NCBI RefSeq assembly: GCF_025753815.1
Contig: NZ_JAOWRF010000002.1
Span: 1 to 46,572, forward strand
DNA: 46,572 bases
From: Plectonema radiosum NIES-515
GTDB taxonomy: Bacteria; Cyanobacteriota; Cyanobacteriia; Cyanobacteriales; Nostocaceae
Direction of reading: 5' to 3'
Below the pieces are notes generated by a model, which had not been told where the DNA came from, did not search any database, and was given only the letters and a program-made list of their open reading frames with translations. Numbering within the stretch: the stretch's first letter is position 1; the number at the start of each line of letters is the position of its first letter. Shown one piece after another: positions 1 through 10,300 of the stretch. A program made the position numbers and the translations under genes.

Positions 1-131
1 GGGGGGACGACTTGGGGACTTGGGGACAAACAGACAAGCAAATAAGGAGAATTCAAAATTTAATACTCTCTCCCCCATTCCCCCACACCACGCTTCCCCA
101 TGCCCAATTCCCAATTCCCAATTCCCCATAT
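1..131. repeat. Short tandem heptamer/octamer repeats (STRR-like)
   Basis: The first 30 bases repeat GGGGACTT-like units. Around 70-127 there are C-rich strings with tandem CCAATTC units. Such short tandemly repeated repetitive sequences are known from heterocystous cyanobacteria. No gene is seen here; reading frames across it are low-complexity. The region lies downstream of the minus-strand repressor gene. Confidence 0.6.
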
Positions 132-482
132 CTAAAGTGAAACACTTTTCACCGCAGTTTCGTGTTGACAAATTTGCATCGGTTGAGCCGATCGCAATAC
201 CGCATCCAACAACCCCGGAAACAATTCGTTTATTTCCTCGCGCCGCAGCGTGTTAATATGCTGTGTGCCTTCTTTGTGCGTGAAGACTACCCCCGATTCC
301 CGCAAAATTTTAAAGTGATTGGACATCGTAGATTTGGCGATCGCAAAATCAAACCCCGCACACGGTTGCGCTCCCACACTCGCAAGCAACCGCACAATCT
401 CCAGCCTTACCGGATCGCCTAAAGCATACAACACTCCTGATAAATAAATATCTTTTTGGTCTGGGTGATAAAGAAATCTCAT
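132..482 (-). CDS. rexT: ArsR/SmtB-family redox repressor, RexT-like
   Basis: A 116-residue winged-helix regulator. Residues about 14-85 form the ArsR DNA-binding fold ([16 protein letters not shown], then the recognition helix [15 protein letters not shown]). The metal-binding ELCVCDL motif of ArsR/SmtB metal sensors is absent. One cysteine sits at residue 41 and another near the C-terminus. The gene diverges from a thioredoxin gene across an 80-bp gap holding a perfect palindrome. In Anabaena PCC 7120 the ArsR-type RexT represses trxA2 and is released by peroxide; the family and the divergent arrangement fit this. The name rests on family resemblance and context. As I remember it, RexT senses through adjacent cysteines; here Cys41 is followed by Ala, so the sensing chemistry may differ. 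Confidence 0.72.
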   Translation of the reverse strand: MRFLYHPDQKDIYLSGVLYALGDPVRLEIVRLLASVGAQPCAGFDFAIAKSTMSNHFKILRESGVVFTHKEGTQHINTLRREEINELFPGLLDAVLRSAQPMQICQHETAVKSVSL

Positions 483-519
483 AGTTGCACTATCTCGGAA
501 AATAAACTATATTGTAGTT

Positions 520-536
520 ATTCGATTATATCGAAT
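520..536. promoter_or_regulatory. Palindromic operator between rexT-like and trx genes
   Basis: ATTCGATTATATCGAAT has perfect 7-bp arms around a 3-bp centre. It lies 26 bp before the thioredoxin start and 38 bp from the repressor start. Position and symmetry suit a dimeric ArsR-family repressor controlling both genes. The binding itself is inferred. Confidence 0.65.
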
Positions 537-561
537 TAACGAATCTTACAGGAGGACAGCT

Positions 562-897
562 ATGTCATCCGTTACAAACGTAACAGAAGCAACCTTTAAG
601 CAAGAAGTCCTAGAAAGTCAAATTCCCGTGTTAGTGGACTTTTGGGCACCTTGGTGCGGTCCTTGTCGCATGGTGGCTCCAGTAGTCGATGAGTTTGCTG
701 GTGAACATGTAGGACTGGTGAAAGTGGTGAAACTGAACACAGATGAAAATCCCACCGTCGCTAGCCATTATGGAATTCGCAGCATTCCCACACTATTAGT
801 CTTTAAAGGTGGTCGGCAAGTAGATACGGTTGTAGGTGCAGTACCCAAAACAACTTTGACTAAAACTTTAGCACAGTATCTGGGGACTAGGGACTAG
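562..897 (+). CDS. trxA2: Thioredoxin (TrxA2-like)
   Basis: A 111-residue soluble thioredoxin that reduces protein disulfides in the cytoplasm. The active site is [10 protein letters not shown] at about residues 28-37, and the cis-proline loop is [11 protein letters not shown]. Length is normal for the family. The start is well supported by AGGAGG 5 bp upstream of the ATG. The last codons (LGTRD) and the stop are written in GGGGACT-type repeat DNA, so the C-terminal end seems to have been overwritten by the repeat. The palindrome upstream and the divergent ArsR-type repressor suggest redox-controlled expression, like the RexT-TrxA2 pair of Anabaena. That it is a thioredoxin is certain; the TrxA2 assignment comes from context. 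Confidence 0.85.
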   Translation: MSSVTNVTEATFKQEVLESQIPVLVDFWAPWCGPCRMVAPVVDEFAGEHVGLVKVVKLNTDENPTVASHYGIRSIPTLLVFKGGRQVDTVVGAVPKTTLTKTLAQYLGTRD

Positions 898-956
898 GGA
901 CTGGGGACTGGGGACTGGGAGGACAAGGGGGACAAGGAGGACTAGGGGGACAATTC
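882..956. repeat. GGGGACT-type heptamer array overlapping the trx stop
   Basis: Tandem GGGGACT/GGGACTA units run through the last codons of the thioredoxin gene and continue as GGGGGACAAGGAGGACTA-like units. This matches the known STRR heptamer class (CCCCAGT on the other strand). The remaining gap to base 1132 holds C-rich sequence, two HIP1 sites and no gene that I can see. Confidence 0.7.
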
Positions 957-1132
957 TTTCTCCCCCCCATCCCCCCATCCCATTTTTATGGTAGTGGTTA
1001 AAAAGGATACACAGACTATCCAGCGATCGCTAGTTAAACTATTCTACTAACGTGAATCAGACAAAGTTTTCATGGTGATGATTGCACAGGCGATCGCTTC
1101 ATCTTGACTAACAAAAACACGGGGGAAAAATC

Positions 1133-2209
1133 ATGCCACACTTATTCGATTCTTATCAACTCAAAGACGTAAAATTACGTAATCGCATCGGGATTTCGCC
1201 GATGTGTCAATATAGTTCCGATGATGGAATGGCTAACGATTTCCATTTAGTTCATCTTGGTTCGCGTGCAGTAGGTGGTGCAGGATTAATTATCGCCGAG
1301 GCTACCGCTGTGGAACCGCGAGGACGCATCACACCAAAAGATGCGGGAATTTGGTCAGACAAACACATTGAACCCCTACACCGCATCAACAAGTTTATCA
1401 AAGAACATGGTGCAGTACCAGGGATTCAGCTAGCCCACGCAGGACGAAAAGCCAGCGCAGCGCGTCCGTGGGAAGGTGATAATTCCCTTAAAGATTCTGA
1501 AGGTGGTTGGGAGACAATCGCACCAAGCGCGATCGCCTTTGATGATGATAAATTATGGCGAGTTCCCAATGAAATGACACGCCAAGATATTCAGCAAATA
1601 CAGGATGATTTTCGTAGTGCGGCAGTGCGATCGCTTGAAGCTGGATATGAATGGTTAGAATTACATTTTGCCCACGGTTATTTAGCACACAGCTTTTATT
1701 CACCGCTATCTAACAAACGTACAGATGAGTATGGTGGGAGCTTTGAAAATAGAATTCGCTTTTTGTTAGAAACAACAAGCGCTGTCAGGGAAGTATGGCC
1801 CGATCGCCTGCCCTTAACTGCCAGATTATCATGTTCTGATTGGGTAGAAGGCGGTTGGACAATTGATGATTCGGTGGAATTGTCGAAAAAGCTGAAAGTT
1901 GAAGGTGTCGATTTGATTGATTGTAGTTCGGGTTTCAACACAAACGATAACAAAAACATTCCCTTTGGTTCTGGTTGGCAAATTCCCTTTTCTGAAAAGA
2001 TTCGTAACAATGCCGACATTGCCACCGGTGCTGTGGGTTTGATTACCAGCCCCATGCAAGCCGATGAAATTATCCGCAATAATCGTGCAGATATTGTACT
2101 ATTAGCAAGGGAATCATTACGTGACCCTTACTGGGCTTATCACGCTGCCCAAGAACTTCGCAAGAAAAATATTGCTACATTGCCGATACAATATGCAAGT
2201 TGGCTGTAA
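1133..2209 (+). CDS. NADH:flavin oxidoreductase / Old Yellow Enzyme, YqjM-type
   Basis: A 358-residue FMN-dependent TIM-barrel ene-reductase that uses NAD(P)H to reduce activated C=C bonds. The start of the protein (LFDSYQLKDVKLRNRIGISP) followed by MCQYS carries the Cys and Tyr typical of the YqjM class. HFAHGYL (about residue 178) supplies the two substrate-binding histidines, and LSNKRTDEYGGSFENR is the family signature. Length is complete. A G-rich stretch (GGGGGAAAAATC) before the ATG can serve as ribosome binding site. It lies downstream of the redox-controlled thioredoxin and upstream of a nitroreductase on the same strand, which suggests a role in detoxifying electrophiles or quinones during oxidative stress. 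The natural substrate cannot be told. Confidence 0.9.
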   Translation: MPHLFDSYQLKDVKLRNRIGISPMCQYSSDDGMANDFHLVHLGSRAVGGAGLIIAEATAVEPRGRITPKDAGIWSDKHIEPLHRINKFIKEHGAVPGIQLAHAGRKASAARPWEGDNSLKDSEGGWETIAPSAIAFDDDKLWRVPNEMTRQDIQQIQDDFRSAAVRSLEAGYEWLELHFAHGYLAHSFYSPLSNKRTDEYGGSFENRIRFLLETTSAVREVWPDRLPLTARLSCSDWVEGGWTIDDSVELSKKLKVEGVDLIDCSSGFNTNDNKNIPFGSGWQIPFSEKIRNNADIATGAVGLITSPMQADEIIRNNRADIVLLARESLRDPYWAYHAAQELRKKNIATLPIQYASWL

Positions 2210-2295
2210 AAAGCTGCAACTTTTAAACAAAGCCTGGGAAACTAGTTAATTTCTTGCTTTGTGCTGACTTTGCTGGATTATTATCCCATAAATAT

Positions 2296-2961
2296 ATGAA
2301 TCCAATCACGCAAGTTCAATCTCTAGATGTACCGAGCGCGATCGCTCAACGTCGTTCGATCAAAAGTTTCAAATCAGACCCCATATCAAAAGAACTGCTG
2401 CATCAACTAGTTGAGTTAACCGTAGCCGCACCCAGCAGCTATAATATTCAAGATTGGCGAATTGTGCTTGTGCAAGATGAAGCGCAAAGAGCAGCTTTAT
2501 GTGCAGCATCTTGGAATCAACAACAAATCATCCAAGCACCTGTTAGTTTTGTCTTTGCTTGCGATCCCTACGCAGGGGAAAAAGACTTAACCCCAGTTTT
2601 TGAGCAGGGATTACAAACTGGCGCTTGGAATGAAGGCACGGTAAACTATTTTAAAACAGCTATTCCTCAGTTTCATGGCGCACTTGGAGACAAACGGCGA
2701 GAATACGCCATCAAAGATGCGATGATTGCAGCGACACATTTAGTATTAGCAGCCGAAAGTTTAGGTTTGTCCACCTGTTTTATGAATGGCTGGATTGAAG
2801 ACAAAGTAAAAGAAGTGATTGGTGCTGCGAACGAACCAGATTTAGCGATCGCTGTTGTTGTTCCTGTTGGTTATGCAGCCGAACCACGTCTTAATCCCGG
2901 TCGTTTGCCATTTTCTCATAACGTGTTTATAGATAAATTAGGCAACCCCTACCAAGGTTAA
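2296..2961 (+). CDS. Nitroreductase-family FMN oxidoreductase
   Basis: A protein of about 221 residues if the ATG before NPITQVQSL is used. An upstream in-frame start 14 codons earlier gives a leader without family resemblance, so I prefer the shorter form. Residues AIAQRRSIKSFKSDPISKELL and APSSYNIQDWRIVLV are the FMN-binding N-terminal motifs. The C-terminal half has DAMIAATHLVLAAESLGLST and VVVPVGYAAE, also typical. The enzyme should reduce nitro compounds or quinones with NAD(P)H as a dimer. It follows the OYE gene by 86 bp on the same strand, and the two may be co-transcribed. A 57-bp hairpin just downstream could end the transcript. Confidence 0.88.
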   Translation: MNPITQVQSLDVPSAIAQRRSIKSFKSDPISKELLHQLVELTVAAPSSYNIQDWRIVLVQDEAQRAALCAASWNQQQIIQAPVSFVFACDPYAGEKDLTPVFEQGLQTGAWNEGTVNYFKTAIPQFHGALGDKRREYAIKDAMIAATHLVLAAESLGLSTCFMNGWIEDKVKEVIGAANEPDLAIAVVVPVGYAAEPRLNPGRLPFSHNVFIDKLGNPYQG

Positions 2962-3000
2962 CCCGTTCCCAAGTTTTGCCAGAGCGGCTCATTTTAATGC

Positions 3001-3057
3001 GTTTGTAGTGAGCGATTTATCGCTCAAATTCAAAGCCTAAAACCGCTTACTACAAAC
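3001..3057. repeat. Inverted repeat after nitroreductase (GTTTGTAGT family)
   Basis: Arms GTTTGTAGTGAGCG (3001-3014) and CGCTTACTACAAAC (3044-3057) pair with one G-T position. Related strings occur at about 39905 and at 44582, so this is a dispersed repeat. It may also act as terminator for the OYE-nitroreductase pair. Confidence 0.55.
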
Positions 3058-3103
3058 TTTCGTGAAGGAGTGCGTAAGTACTAATTGTGCTCATGTTAAT
3101 TAG

Positions 3104-3193
3104 TAGACATCTCCAACAATTAAATATGCGTTATCCAAACCCCAAGAGACGCGATGGTCCGAAGTCACAATAATTCTTTTTCGGAGATGTCTA
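3104..3193. mobile_element. 90-bp MITE-like element with 11-bp terminal inverted repeats
   Basis: Perfect ends TAGACATCTCC (3104-3114) and GGAGATGTCTA (3183-3193) bound 90 bp with no coding capacity. TA at the termini fits IS630/Tc1-type target use. An internal string beginning AATTAAATATGCG recurs in the element at 44285-44379. The same end sequence occurs alone at 3532 and 39084. Confidence 0.6.
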
Positions 3194-3220
3194 GTGGACT
3201 AACGTCGTGAAAATGAATGT

Positions 3221-3245
3221 AGAGACGTAGCACTGCTACGTCTCT
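3221..3245. repeat. Dispersed hairpin repeat (AGAGACGTAGCA arms)
   Basis: AGAGACGTAGCA, one base, then its exact reverse complement. It belongs to the same family as copies at 3493, 44331 and 45588. The rest of 2962-3549 holds no intact gene. Confidence 0.65.
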
Positions 3246-3492
3246 GAGGATGTTTTCCAACAGCAGAAGCATTTAAAAATCAGGCACTTGATATTGAAAA
3301 ATCGCGATCGCTTTTATTTTACCAATCGGCGAAGACGATTCAATGACAAAAAAAACACCCGTCTCATTAGAACCGTTAGGTGCCGCAGTTTCATGGTAAT
3401 TGCAGACGTGCGGGTAATTGACCCGTTACTGCACATCATCTGTTGGCAGTGCTGCGGTGATTGTCAGTGCGTACACGATCCCCTAAACCCTT

Positions 3493-3521
3493 GTAGAGAC
3501 GTAAGCTAGCTACGTCTCTAC
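3493..3521. repeat. Dispersed hairpin repeat; possible terminator of the biosynthetic operon
   Basis: Arms GTAGAGACGTA and TACGTCTCTAC surround a 7-nt loop. It lies 28 bp beyond the stop codon of the racemase gene, the last gene of the minus-strand cluster, so it could end that transcript. No U-tract is obvious. Confidence 0.5.
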
Positions 3522-3531
3522 GTATGACTCT

Positions 3532-3542
3532 GGAGATGTCTA
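3532..3542. repeat. Solo GGAGATGTCTA element end
   Basis: An exact copy of the terminal repeat of the 3104-3193 element, followed directly by the 3' end of the racemase gene. With the copy at 3104 it brackets 439 bp, so a larger decayed element may fill 3104-3542. Confidence 0.45.
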
Positions 3543-3549
3543 CTATATT

Positions 3550-4302
3550 TTATTCAGTCCACCTACTTAATAACCCGTAACTAATTTGAGAATACTGTTT
3601 ATTGTCATGAGTATTTAAAACAGCACTTCTCAACTTTTGAGCAACAATGGTCAAAGGATCTAAAAAGATATGATTACTTGAATTTTCTTCTGATATAAAG
3701 TATTTATTTAGTAAATGAATTTCTGTGCAGCCTGCTATCAAACAATCTGTTTTGTACTTTTTCATCAGTCTCTCTAAAAAGGTAATATCGGATTGAAACG
3801 AATAATTATGGTTCTTAATTTGATAAATCGTTTTGTGGATAGTATCTTGGTCTTTATCATCAAGAAGGACAATGCGTTTTTCCGCAAGCTCCCACAGACT
3901 ATTGTTTTGGAATATTTTTAGTTTTCGTGTTCCATTCGTACACAATAATAAATAGTTTTGTTTTCGTTCTAAGACCTCATTCAGAATAATATCTATAAGC
4001 GAGATTAGTCGCTCTTTCAGATGGCTTGGAAGTTGGGGTAAGAGGTAATGCGATGTGATACAACAGATGACGATCTTAGAAACCTGCAACTCACATAATT
4101 GGTACAAGGCATTAGTTAAGTGTTCAAGTAGTAAACTATACTCTCCTTTTAGTAAGACCTCACTTCTATCAGGAAAAGTTGGGTCGGAATAAAGAATAAC
4201 TTTAGGTGCTTCTTGTTCTCTTTCTCCAAGATTATGTTGATATATTGTCTTGATAAATTCTGCTGATGCTAAAGGACCCATTCCACCTACGATTCCTAAC
4301 AT
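3550..4302 (-). CDS. Aspartate/glutamate racemase family protein, McyF-like
   Basis: A 250-residue cofactor-independent amino acid racemase. MLGIVGGMGPLAS is the family N-terminus. The two catalytic cysteines are seen in VICCITSHYLLP (about residue 84, where many relatives have CNTxH) and IAGCTEIHLL (about residue 192). It is the last gene of the cluster, 40 bp after NRPS3 and on the same strand. Microcystin clusters carry a similar gene, McyF, which makes D-Asp for the synthetase. Two adenylation domains in this cluster have an Arg/His pocket like the one I recall for D-methyl-Asp, and neither module has an epimerase. I infer that the enzyme supplies a D-acidic amino acid. Substrate choice between Asp and Glu is not decided by the sequence. 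Confidence 0.82.
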   Translation of the reverse strand: MLGIVGGMGPLASAEFIKTIYQHNLGEREQEAPKVILYSDPTFPDRSEVLLKGEYSLLLEHLTNALYQLCELQVSKIVICCITSHYLLPQLPSHLKERLISLIDIILNEVLERKQNYLLLCTNGTRKLKIFQNNSLWELAEKRIVLLDDKDQDTIHKTIYQIKNHNYSFQSDITFLERLMKKYKTDCLIAGCTEIHLLNKYFISEENSSNHIFLDPLTIVAQKLRSAVLNTHDNKQYSQISYGLLSRWTE

Positions 4303-4342
4303 ATCTCTACCAAAATAATTTCCATGTCTAAAATTCGTACAA

Positions 4343-7300
4343 TTAATGTTTACTTTCTGGTTTGAAAATCTCCTGCCTTACAGCATCCGGAAGTGTTAAC
4401 TCCTCTTGAGAGGAGACTTGAACTCGGTGTCGATCGCGAGAAATCTTTGTGATTTTAGGTGTGTCAATTTCAGCACCTCCAGTCACTTTAATTTTTTCAA
4501 TGGCTACAGCTAGTTCAGCAGGAGTTGGTGCCTCAAATAAAGTTCGTAGAGGCAGATTTACTTTGAGTGCCTCCCGCAAGCGAGAAGCAACTTGAGTCGC
4601 AAGTAAAGAATGCCCTCCAAGTTCAAAGAAGTTATCATCAACACTTAGGTGCTGAATTTTCAGAATTGCTGCAAAGATACTGACAATCACTTCCTCAGTC
4701 GGGGTACGAGGTTTAATATTGCTAGCACTCGAACCTACTTCTTGAGATGGGGTAGGTAGAGCACGACGATTGACTTTACCACTAGCAGTTAGTGGCAAAG
4801 CGTCTAACACAACAAAGGCTGATGGCATCAGAAACTCCGGCAACCGCTGTTTGAGAAAGTAGCGCAGGTCTTTAAGAGTTAATATTTGATTTAGTTTGGC
4901 AACTACATAGGCAACTAAGCGTTTATCCTCATCTGAGAGTTGTGTGGCAATCACCACACTTTCTGCCACAGCTGGGTGCTCGTTCAATACCGTTTCAATT
5001 TCCGCAGGTTGAATCCGTATTCCGTGAATCTTAATTTGGTCGTCCAATCGACCCAAAACTTCAACGGCTCCATCCGGACGATAGCGTCCCTTGTCGCCAG
5101 TATAGTAGAACAAATCCTCTGGGTCACTGCCGTCATGGTTGGGCACAAACCGTTGCTGTTGTTCGGATGTCGCATTAATATAGCCTAAAGTGCGGAAGGG
5201 AGTGCGTATAATAATTTCCCCTATTTCACCAATTCCACACAACTGCTTAGTTGAATTTAATACTAATACTTGCGTGTAGGGAAGCGCCCAACCCCCTGGC
5301 ATAATACCTGTTGGAATCTCACTAGGCACTCTGTAGAAGCATTTGACCATTGTAGTCTCTGTTGCTCCATAGAGATTTACCACCTGCCCAGCTTCTGGAA
5401 AAGTCTGTCGCCATTGTTGAACGAACGTCCCAGTTAAAGGTTCTCCAGAAAAGAAAATCCAGCGCAACGACCTTAAGTGAATTCCGAATGGTACTTGTGT
5501 TAGCCACGACTGCGCCACCGGAGGAACTGTGTGTACTACAGTGATTTGCTCTTTTTCCAACCAGCTTAACACCCAATCTGACCCTAAGTCCGAGTCCGAG
5601 TCAGGCAAACATAGTGTTGCTCCACTGGTCAAAGGCAGAAAAACATCTCTGAGGATAGCATCAAAAGTGAGACTAGTTAATTGGGCAACTCGGTCAAAAG
5701 TACCAATCTCAAAAGTTTGGCGTTGCCAGTCAAGAAAATGGGAAATACCTTTGTGAGTCCCCAACACTCCTTTCGGTGTCCCTGTGCTACCAGAGGTGAA
5801 GAAGATGTAAGCTCTATGCTCTGGAGTCAGAGTTGGCAAACAGCAGCTGGTTTTTGGTAAAATTGTTGTTGCAGTCTGTGGATCAACATCAATAATCTCT
5901 AAGAAGCTTTCTGTCAGATGTACTTGTTTTGACCCAATGTCCACATTCAAGAGATACTTAGCTTCAGCCTCCTCTATCATCAGTTGCTGACGATGAGTTG
6001 GAAGGTTTAAATCAAGCAGGAGCAACACAGCACCGCTGAAGAATACCCCAAGCATACTGGCAATCAGTCCGAAGCTCCTCGAACCGCACACAGCTACGAC
6101 ATCTCCAGGTTGCACACCGCAACTTAAGAGAACCTCTGCAATAGTATGGGCACTTTGGGACAATTCCTGATAAGTCCACGTCTGACCATTCTGACGGATA
6201 GCTGATTGCTCTGGTGCTTGCTGTGCCCAAGCAGCAAAGAGAGCAGTCACTGGTTCGTAGTGAGGTTGATCAAGCCCAGCACTCGGATCTGGCAACAAGG
6301 AGCGCGACAGTGGTGTAATTAGAGAATAAGATTGAAGGGAACGCTCAGGTTCAGCCACGATTTGTTGCACTAAATGCTCAAACTGTTCCAAAAAAACAGT
6401 CATACGTTCGGATGAGAAAAGGTTCTGCCGATACACCACGATTATGTTGAGTTCCTCTGCCACCTCTTGAACGTATACTGTCAAAAAGAATTTTGACTCC
6501 AACTGTGTTAGCTCCAACGGCTCAAAAGTCAAGCCGGGAATTTCCAGTGCTACCTCCGGCGTATTGATCGTGTTGAAGGTAACATCAAACAATGGATGCC
6601 GACTTAATGAGCGTTCCGGACGCAGTTCTTCTACCAACTTTTCAAAAGGAATGTCTTGATGGCTATAAGCTGAGAGTGTAACTTCACGCACTTTTGTCAA
6701 CAATTGCCGAAAGCTAGGATTTCCTGACAAGTCAGTGCGTAAGGGTAGAGTGTTTAAAAAACAGCCAATTAGCTCTTCAGTTCCTAAGTGGTTACGACCT
6801 GCAATCGGTGAACCGACAATAATATCTTCCTGTCCAGTGTGCCGGGACAGTAATACTTTGAATGCAGCCAACAAGGTCATAAACACAGTGACTCCCTCTT
6901 GCCTGCTCAAAGTTTTAACTGCGGTGGTAACAGACTTGGGCAAACGTAGAACTTGCTGTGCTCCTTGATAATTCTGCGTTGGTGAATGGGGGTAATCAAT
7001 AGGTAGCTGTAGTACTGGTAAATTACCACCAAGTTGCTGCTTCCAATAGCTCAGTTGGGTTTCTAAAATTTCTCCCTGAAGCCATTGTCGCTGCCAGCAC
7101 GCGAAATCAGTATACTGGATTGGTAAGGCGGGCAACACACAAGGTTGTTGATGCAAGGCTGCTTCATACAAAGCAATCAGTTCTCGAACAAAAATGCTGA
7201 TTGACCAAGCATCGAAAACTATATGATGTAAAGTTACTAGCAGTACGTGACTTTGCTCTGCCAGTTGCAAAAGTTTAAAGCGGATTGGGGAACCGTTAGC

Positions 7301-10300
7301 AAGGTCAAAGGGTTGCTGGGCTTCTTGGGTTGCCTCCGATTGTACCCAAGCAGGTTGCTCCATAGTTGTTGCTGGGCGCAAATCTACAACGGGAATGGTA
7401 ACTGCTGTGGGAGTGGCGATCGCTTGCATTGGAGTCCCGTTGACCGTTGCAAAACTTGTACGCAGAACCGAGTGGCGTTGGATAATTTCAGTTAGAGCCT
7501 GCTCCAAGGCTTCTACATTAAGCGCTCCAGATATTTGCAACGCAGCTGGCATATTGTAGGTAGCACTGTCCGATTCTAGTTGGTCTAAAAACCATAGCCG
7601 TTCTTGCGCCCAAGATAGGGGCAAACTCTCAGTATTCATAGTTACTGCCTCAATCCGAGGAACTACTATTCCTGAAGCAGTCTGACGCAGTGCCCAGATA
7701 GCTTGAGCGAGTTCGGCAACGGTCGGTGTTTCAAATAAAGTGCGTAAGGGCACCTCAACTTGGAAGCTTGACCGCAAGCGAGAGACAACTTGAGTTGCTA
7801 GTAGGGAATGTCCACCAAGTTCAAAAAAGTTGTTGTAAATTCCCACCTGTTCCAGTTTTAAAACTGAGGCAAAGATATTAGCAATAATTTCTTCTGTGGG
7901 ATTGCGGGGCACTACATACTCATCTGAGCGACTTGGCTCCAAATCTGGTATAGGTAAAGCACGGCGATCGATCTTCTGATTGGGAGTCAAGGGCAGAGAT
8001 TCTAAAGTCACAAATGCTGACGGAATCATGTAAGTAGGTAACTTCTGCAACAGAAAAGAGCGCAACTGCTCGGTTGTTACTATCTCGGACTGTTTTGGAA
8101 TTACATAGCCGACCAGTCGCTTTTCATTGGCTGCGTTTCCTTGCACTGTTACCACCGCTTGGCTTAACTGTGGGTGTTTGTTTAACACCGCTTCCACTTC
8201 ACCCAATTCAATGCGGAAGCCGCGAACCTTCACCTGGTCATCAATGCGACCGAGATACTCAATATCACCATTGGGCAAATAGCGAGCTAAATCTCCCGTC
8301 TGATAAAGCCGACCTTCTAGTTGATCGTTAAATGGATTAGAAATAAAACGTTCTGTCGTCAACTGCTGACGATTCAAGTAACCTCGTGCTAAACCATATC
8401 CCCCAACATACATTTGCCCTTTAACCCCAATTGGCACTGGTTGTAAGTTGTCATCGAGGATATACATTTGTAAATCGGCAATTGGACAACCAATCACACT
8501 GGTACTGCTGTTAAGGTCTTTAATTGTTAGGGGTCGATAAGTAACATGCACAGTTGTTTCTGTAATACCGTACATATTTACTAATTGTGGACTTTGATCG
8601 CCGTGTCGTTCAAACCAAGGTTTTAAGCTTTGTAACTCCAGGGCTTCCCCACCAAAAATAACTAGCCGTAAACTTAGTTGTGGTTGTGTGTCGTCAGATT
8701 GTTCTACTGAAATCAGTTGGCAAAAAGCCGATGGGGTTTGGTTGAGTACTGTTACATTTTCTGAACACAACAAGTCGTAGAAGGTTTTAGGATCTCGACT
8801 TATCCAGTAGGGGACAATTACAAGGCGTCCACCATAAAATAAGGCTCCCCAAATTTCCCACACAGAAAAGTCAAAAGCAATGGAGTGGAAATTAGTCCAA
8901 ACATCATTTGCATTAAAGTGATACCAAGGCTGAGTGGCTGCGAATAAACGAACCACGTTTCTGTGCTCAACTAAAACACCCTTTGGTTGTCCAGTAGAAC
9001 CAGAAGTGTAGATAACATAAGCCAAATTATCAGAACTTACCCCAGCATCAAGATTCTTTTGGCTGTGTTGGGCGATCGCGTCCCAATCTGTATCCAAAGT
9101 AACCACTTGTGCAGTATGTGATGGCAAAGATTCCAGCAACGATTCTTGGGTTAACAACACCTCAACATCCGAATCTGCCAACATATAACTCAGCCGTTCT
9201 TGGGGATATGTTGGATCTAATGGTACATAAGCACCACCAGCCTTAAGTATACCCAATAATCCCACCACCATCTCCACAGAACGTTCCACACAAATACCTA
9301 CCAGCACCTCTGGTTTGACTCCCAAGCTTTGCAGGTGATGTGCTAGTTGATTCGCTCTTTGATTTAATTGCTGGTAGGTCAACTGCTCCTTCTCAAACAC
9401 CACCGCTAGAGCATTGGGGGTTTTCTCTACCTGCTCCTCAAACAATTGATGAATGCATTTATCAGTGGGATATTCACACTCAGTATCATTCCACTCCACT
9501 AATAACTGGTGACGTTCTGCTTCACTTAATAGCGGTAATTCACCCACAGTTTGTTGAGGATTTTCGACAATTGCTGAGAAAATGGTTTGCAGATGTCCTA
9601 ACATCCGTGCGATCGCATCTTCTTCAAACCGAACAGTATCGTAACTAATCTTAATTAACAACTGCTCTCCAGGCACTGCAACTACAGTCAGTGGATAATT
9701 CGTTTGTTCAAAACTCTTTATCTCGCTTAACTGTAGCGAACCATTTTGATTGAACAAAGAACTATTAACTGGATAATTCTCAAACACCACAATACTCTCA
9801 AACAAAGGCATTCCCCCAGATATCTCGCTCATGGCTTGAATATCAACAAGGGGAGTGTAAGAGTAATGCTGTAATTCCAACATTAACTGTTGTATTTGTT
9901 CCAGCCAAGGTATTAGTTGCTCCTGGGGGGATATTAAAAGACGTAATGGTAAGGTATTGATAAACAATCCCACCATATTTTCCACCCCAGACAAACTGGG
10001 AGTCCGACCAGAAACAGTCACACCAAATACTATATCTTTTTCACCACTATAACGACTTAAGAGTATTGCCCAAGCAGCTTGGATTATAGTTGCTAAAGTC
10101 ACATGATGTTGTTGTGCTGCATATTGTAACTCACGGCTCAATTCAGCAGACAAACGTAATTCAAGTTCAAAGTAATTCGAGTCTTGCGGCTGATTTTGAT
10201 ACTGAGTTTTATCTACTAATAGAGGAGTGGGAGCGCTAAAATCGTGCAAAGTTTGTCGCCAAAATTCAGAAGCAGCTTTTTTGTCTTGAGAATTCAACCA

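Noticed and set aside
870-960. Tandem repeats as a CRISPR array
   Set aside because: The units are heptamers without unique spacers; they fit STRR repeats.
898-1132. Riboswitch or small RNA before the OYE gene
   Set aside because: Only C-rich repeats and HIP1 sites are visible; no conserved riboswitch motif.
3273-3420. Possible coding remnant on the minus strand (FFVIESSSPIGKIKAIAIFQ)
   Set aside because: Open for only about 50 codons with a stop upstream; no family recognised, and it lies among repeats. Not strong enough to list.
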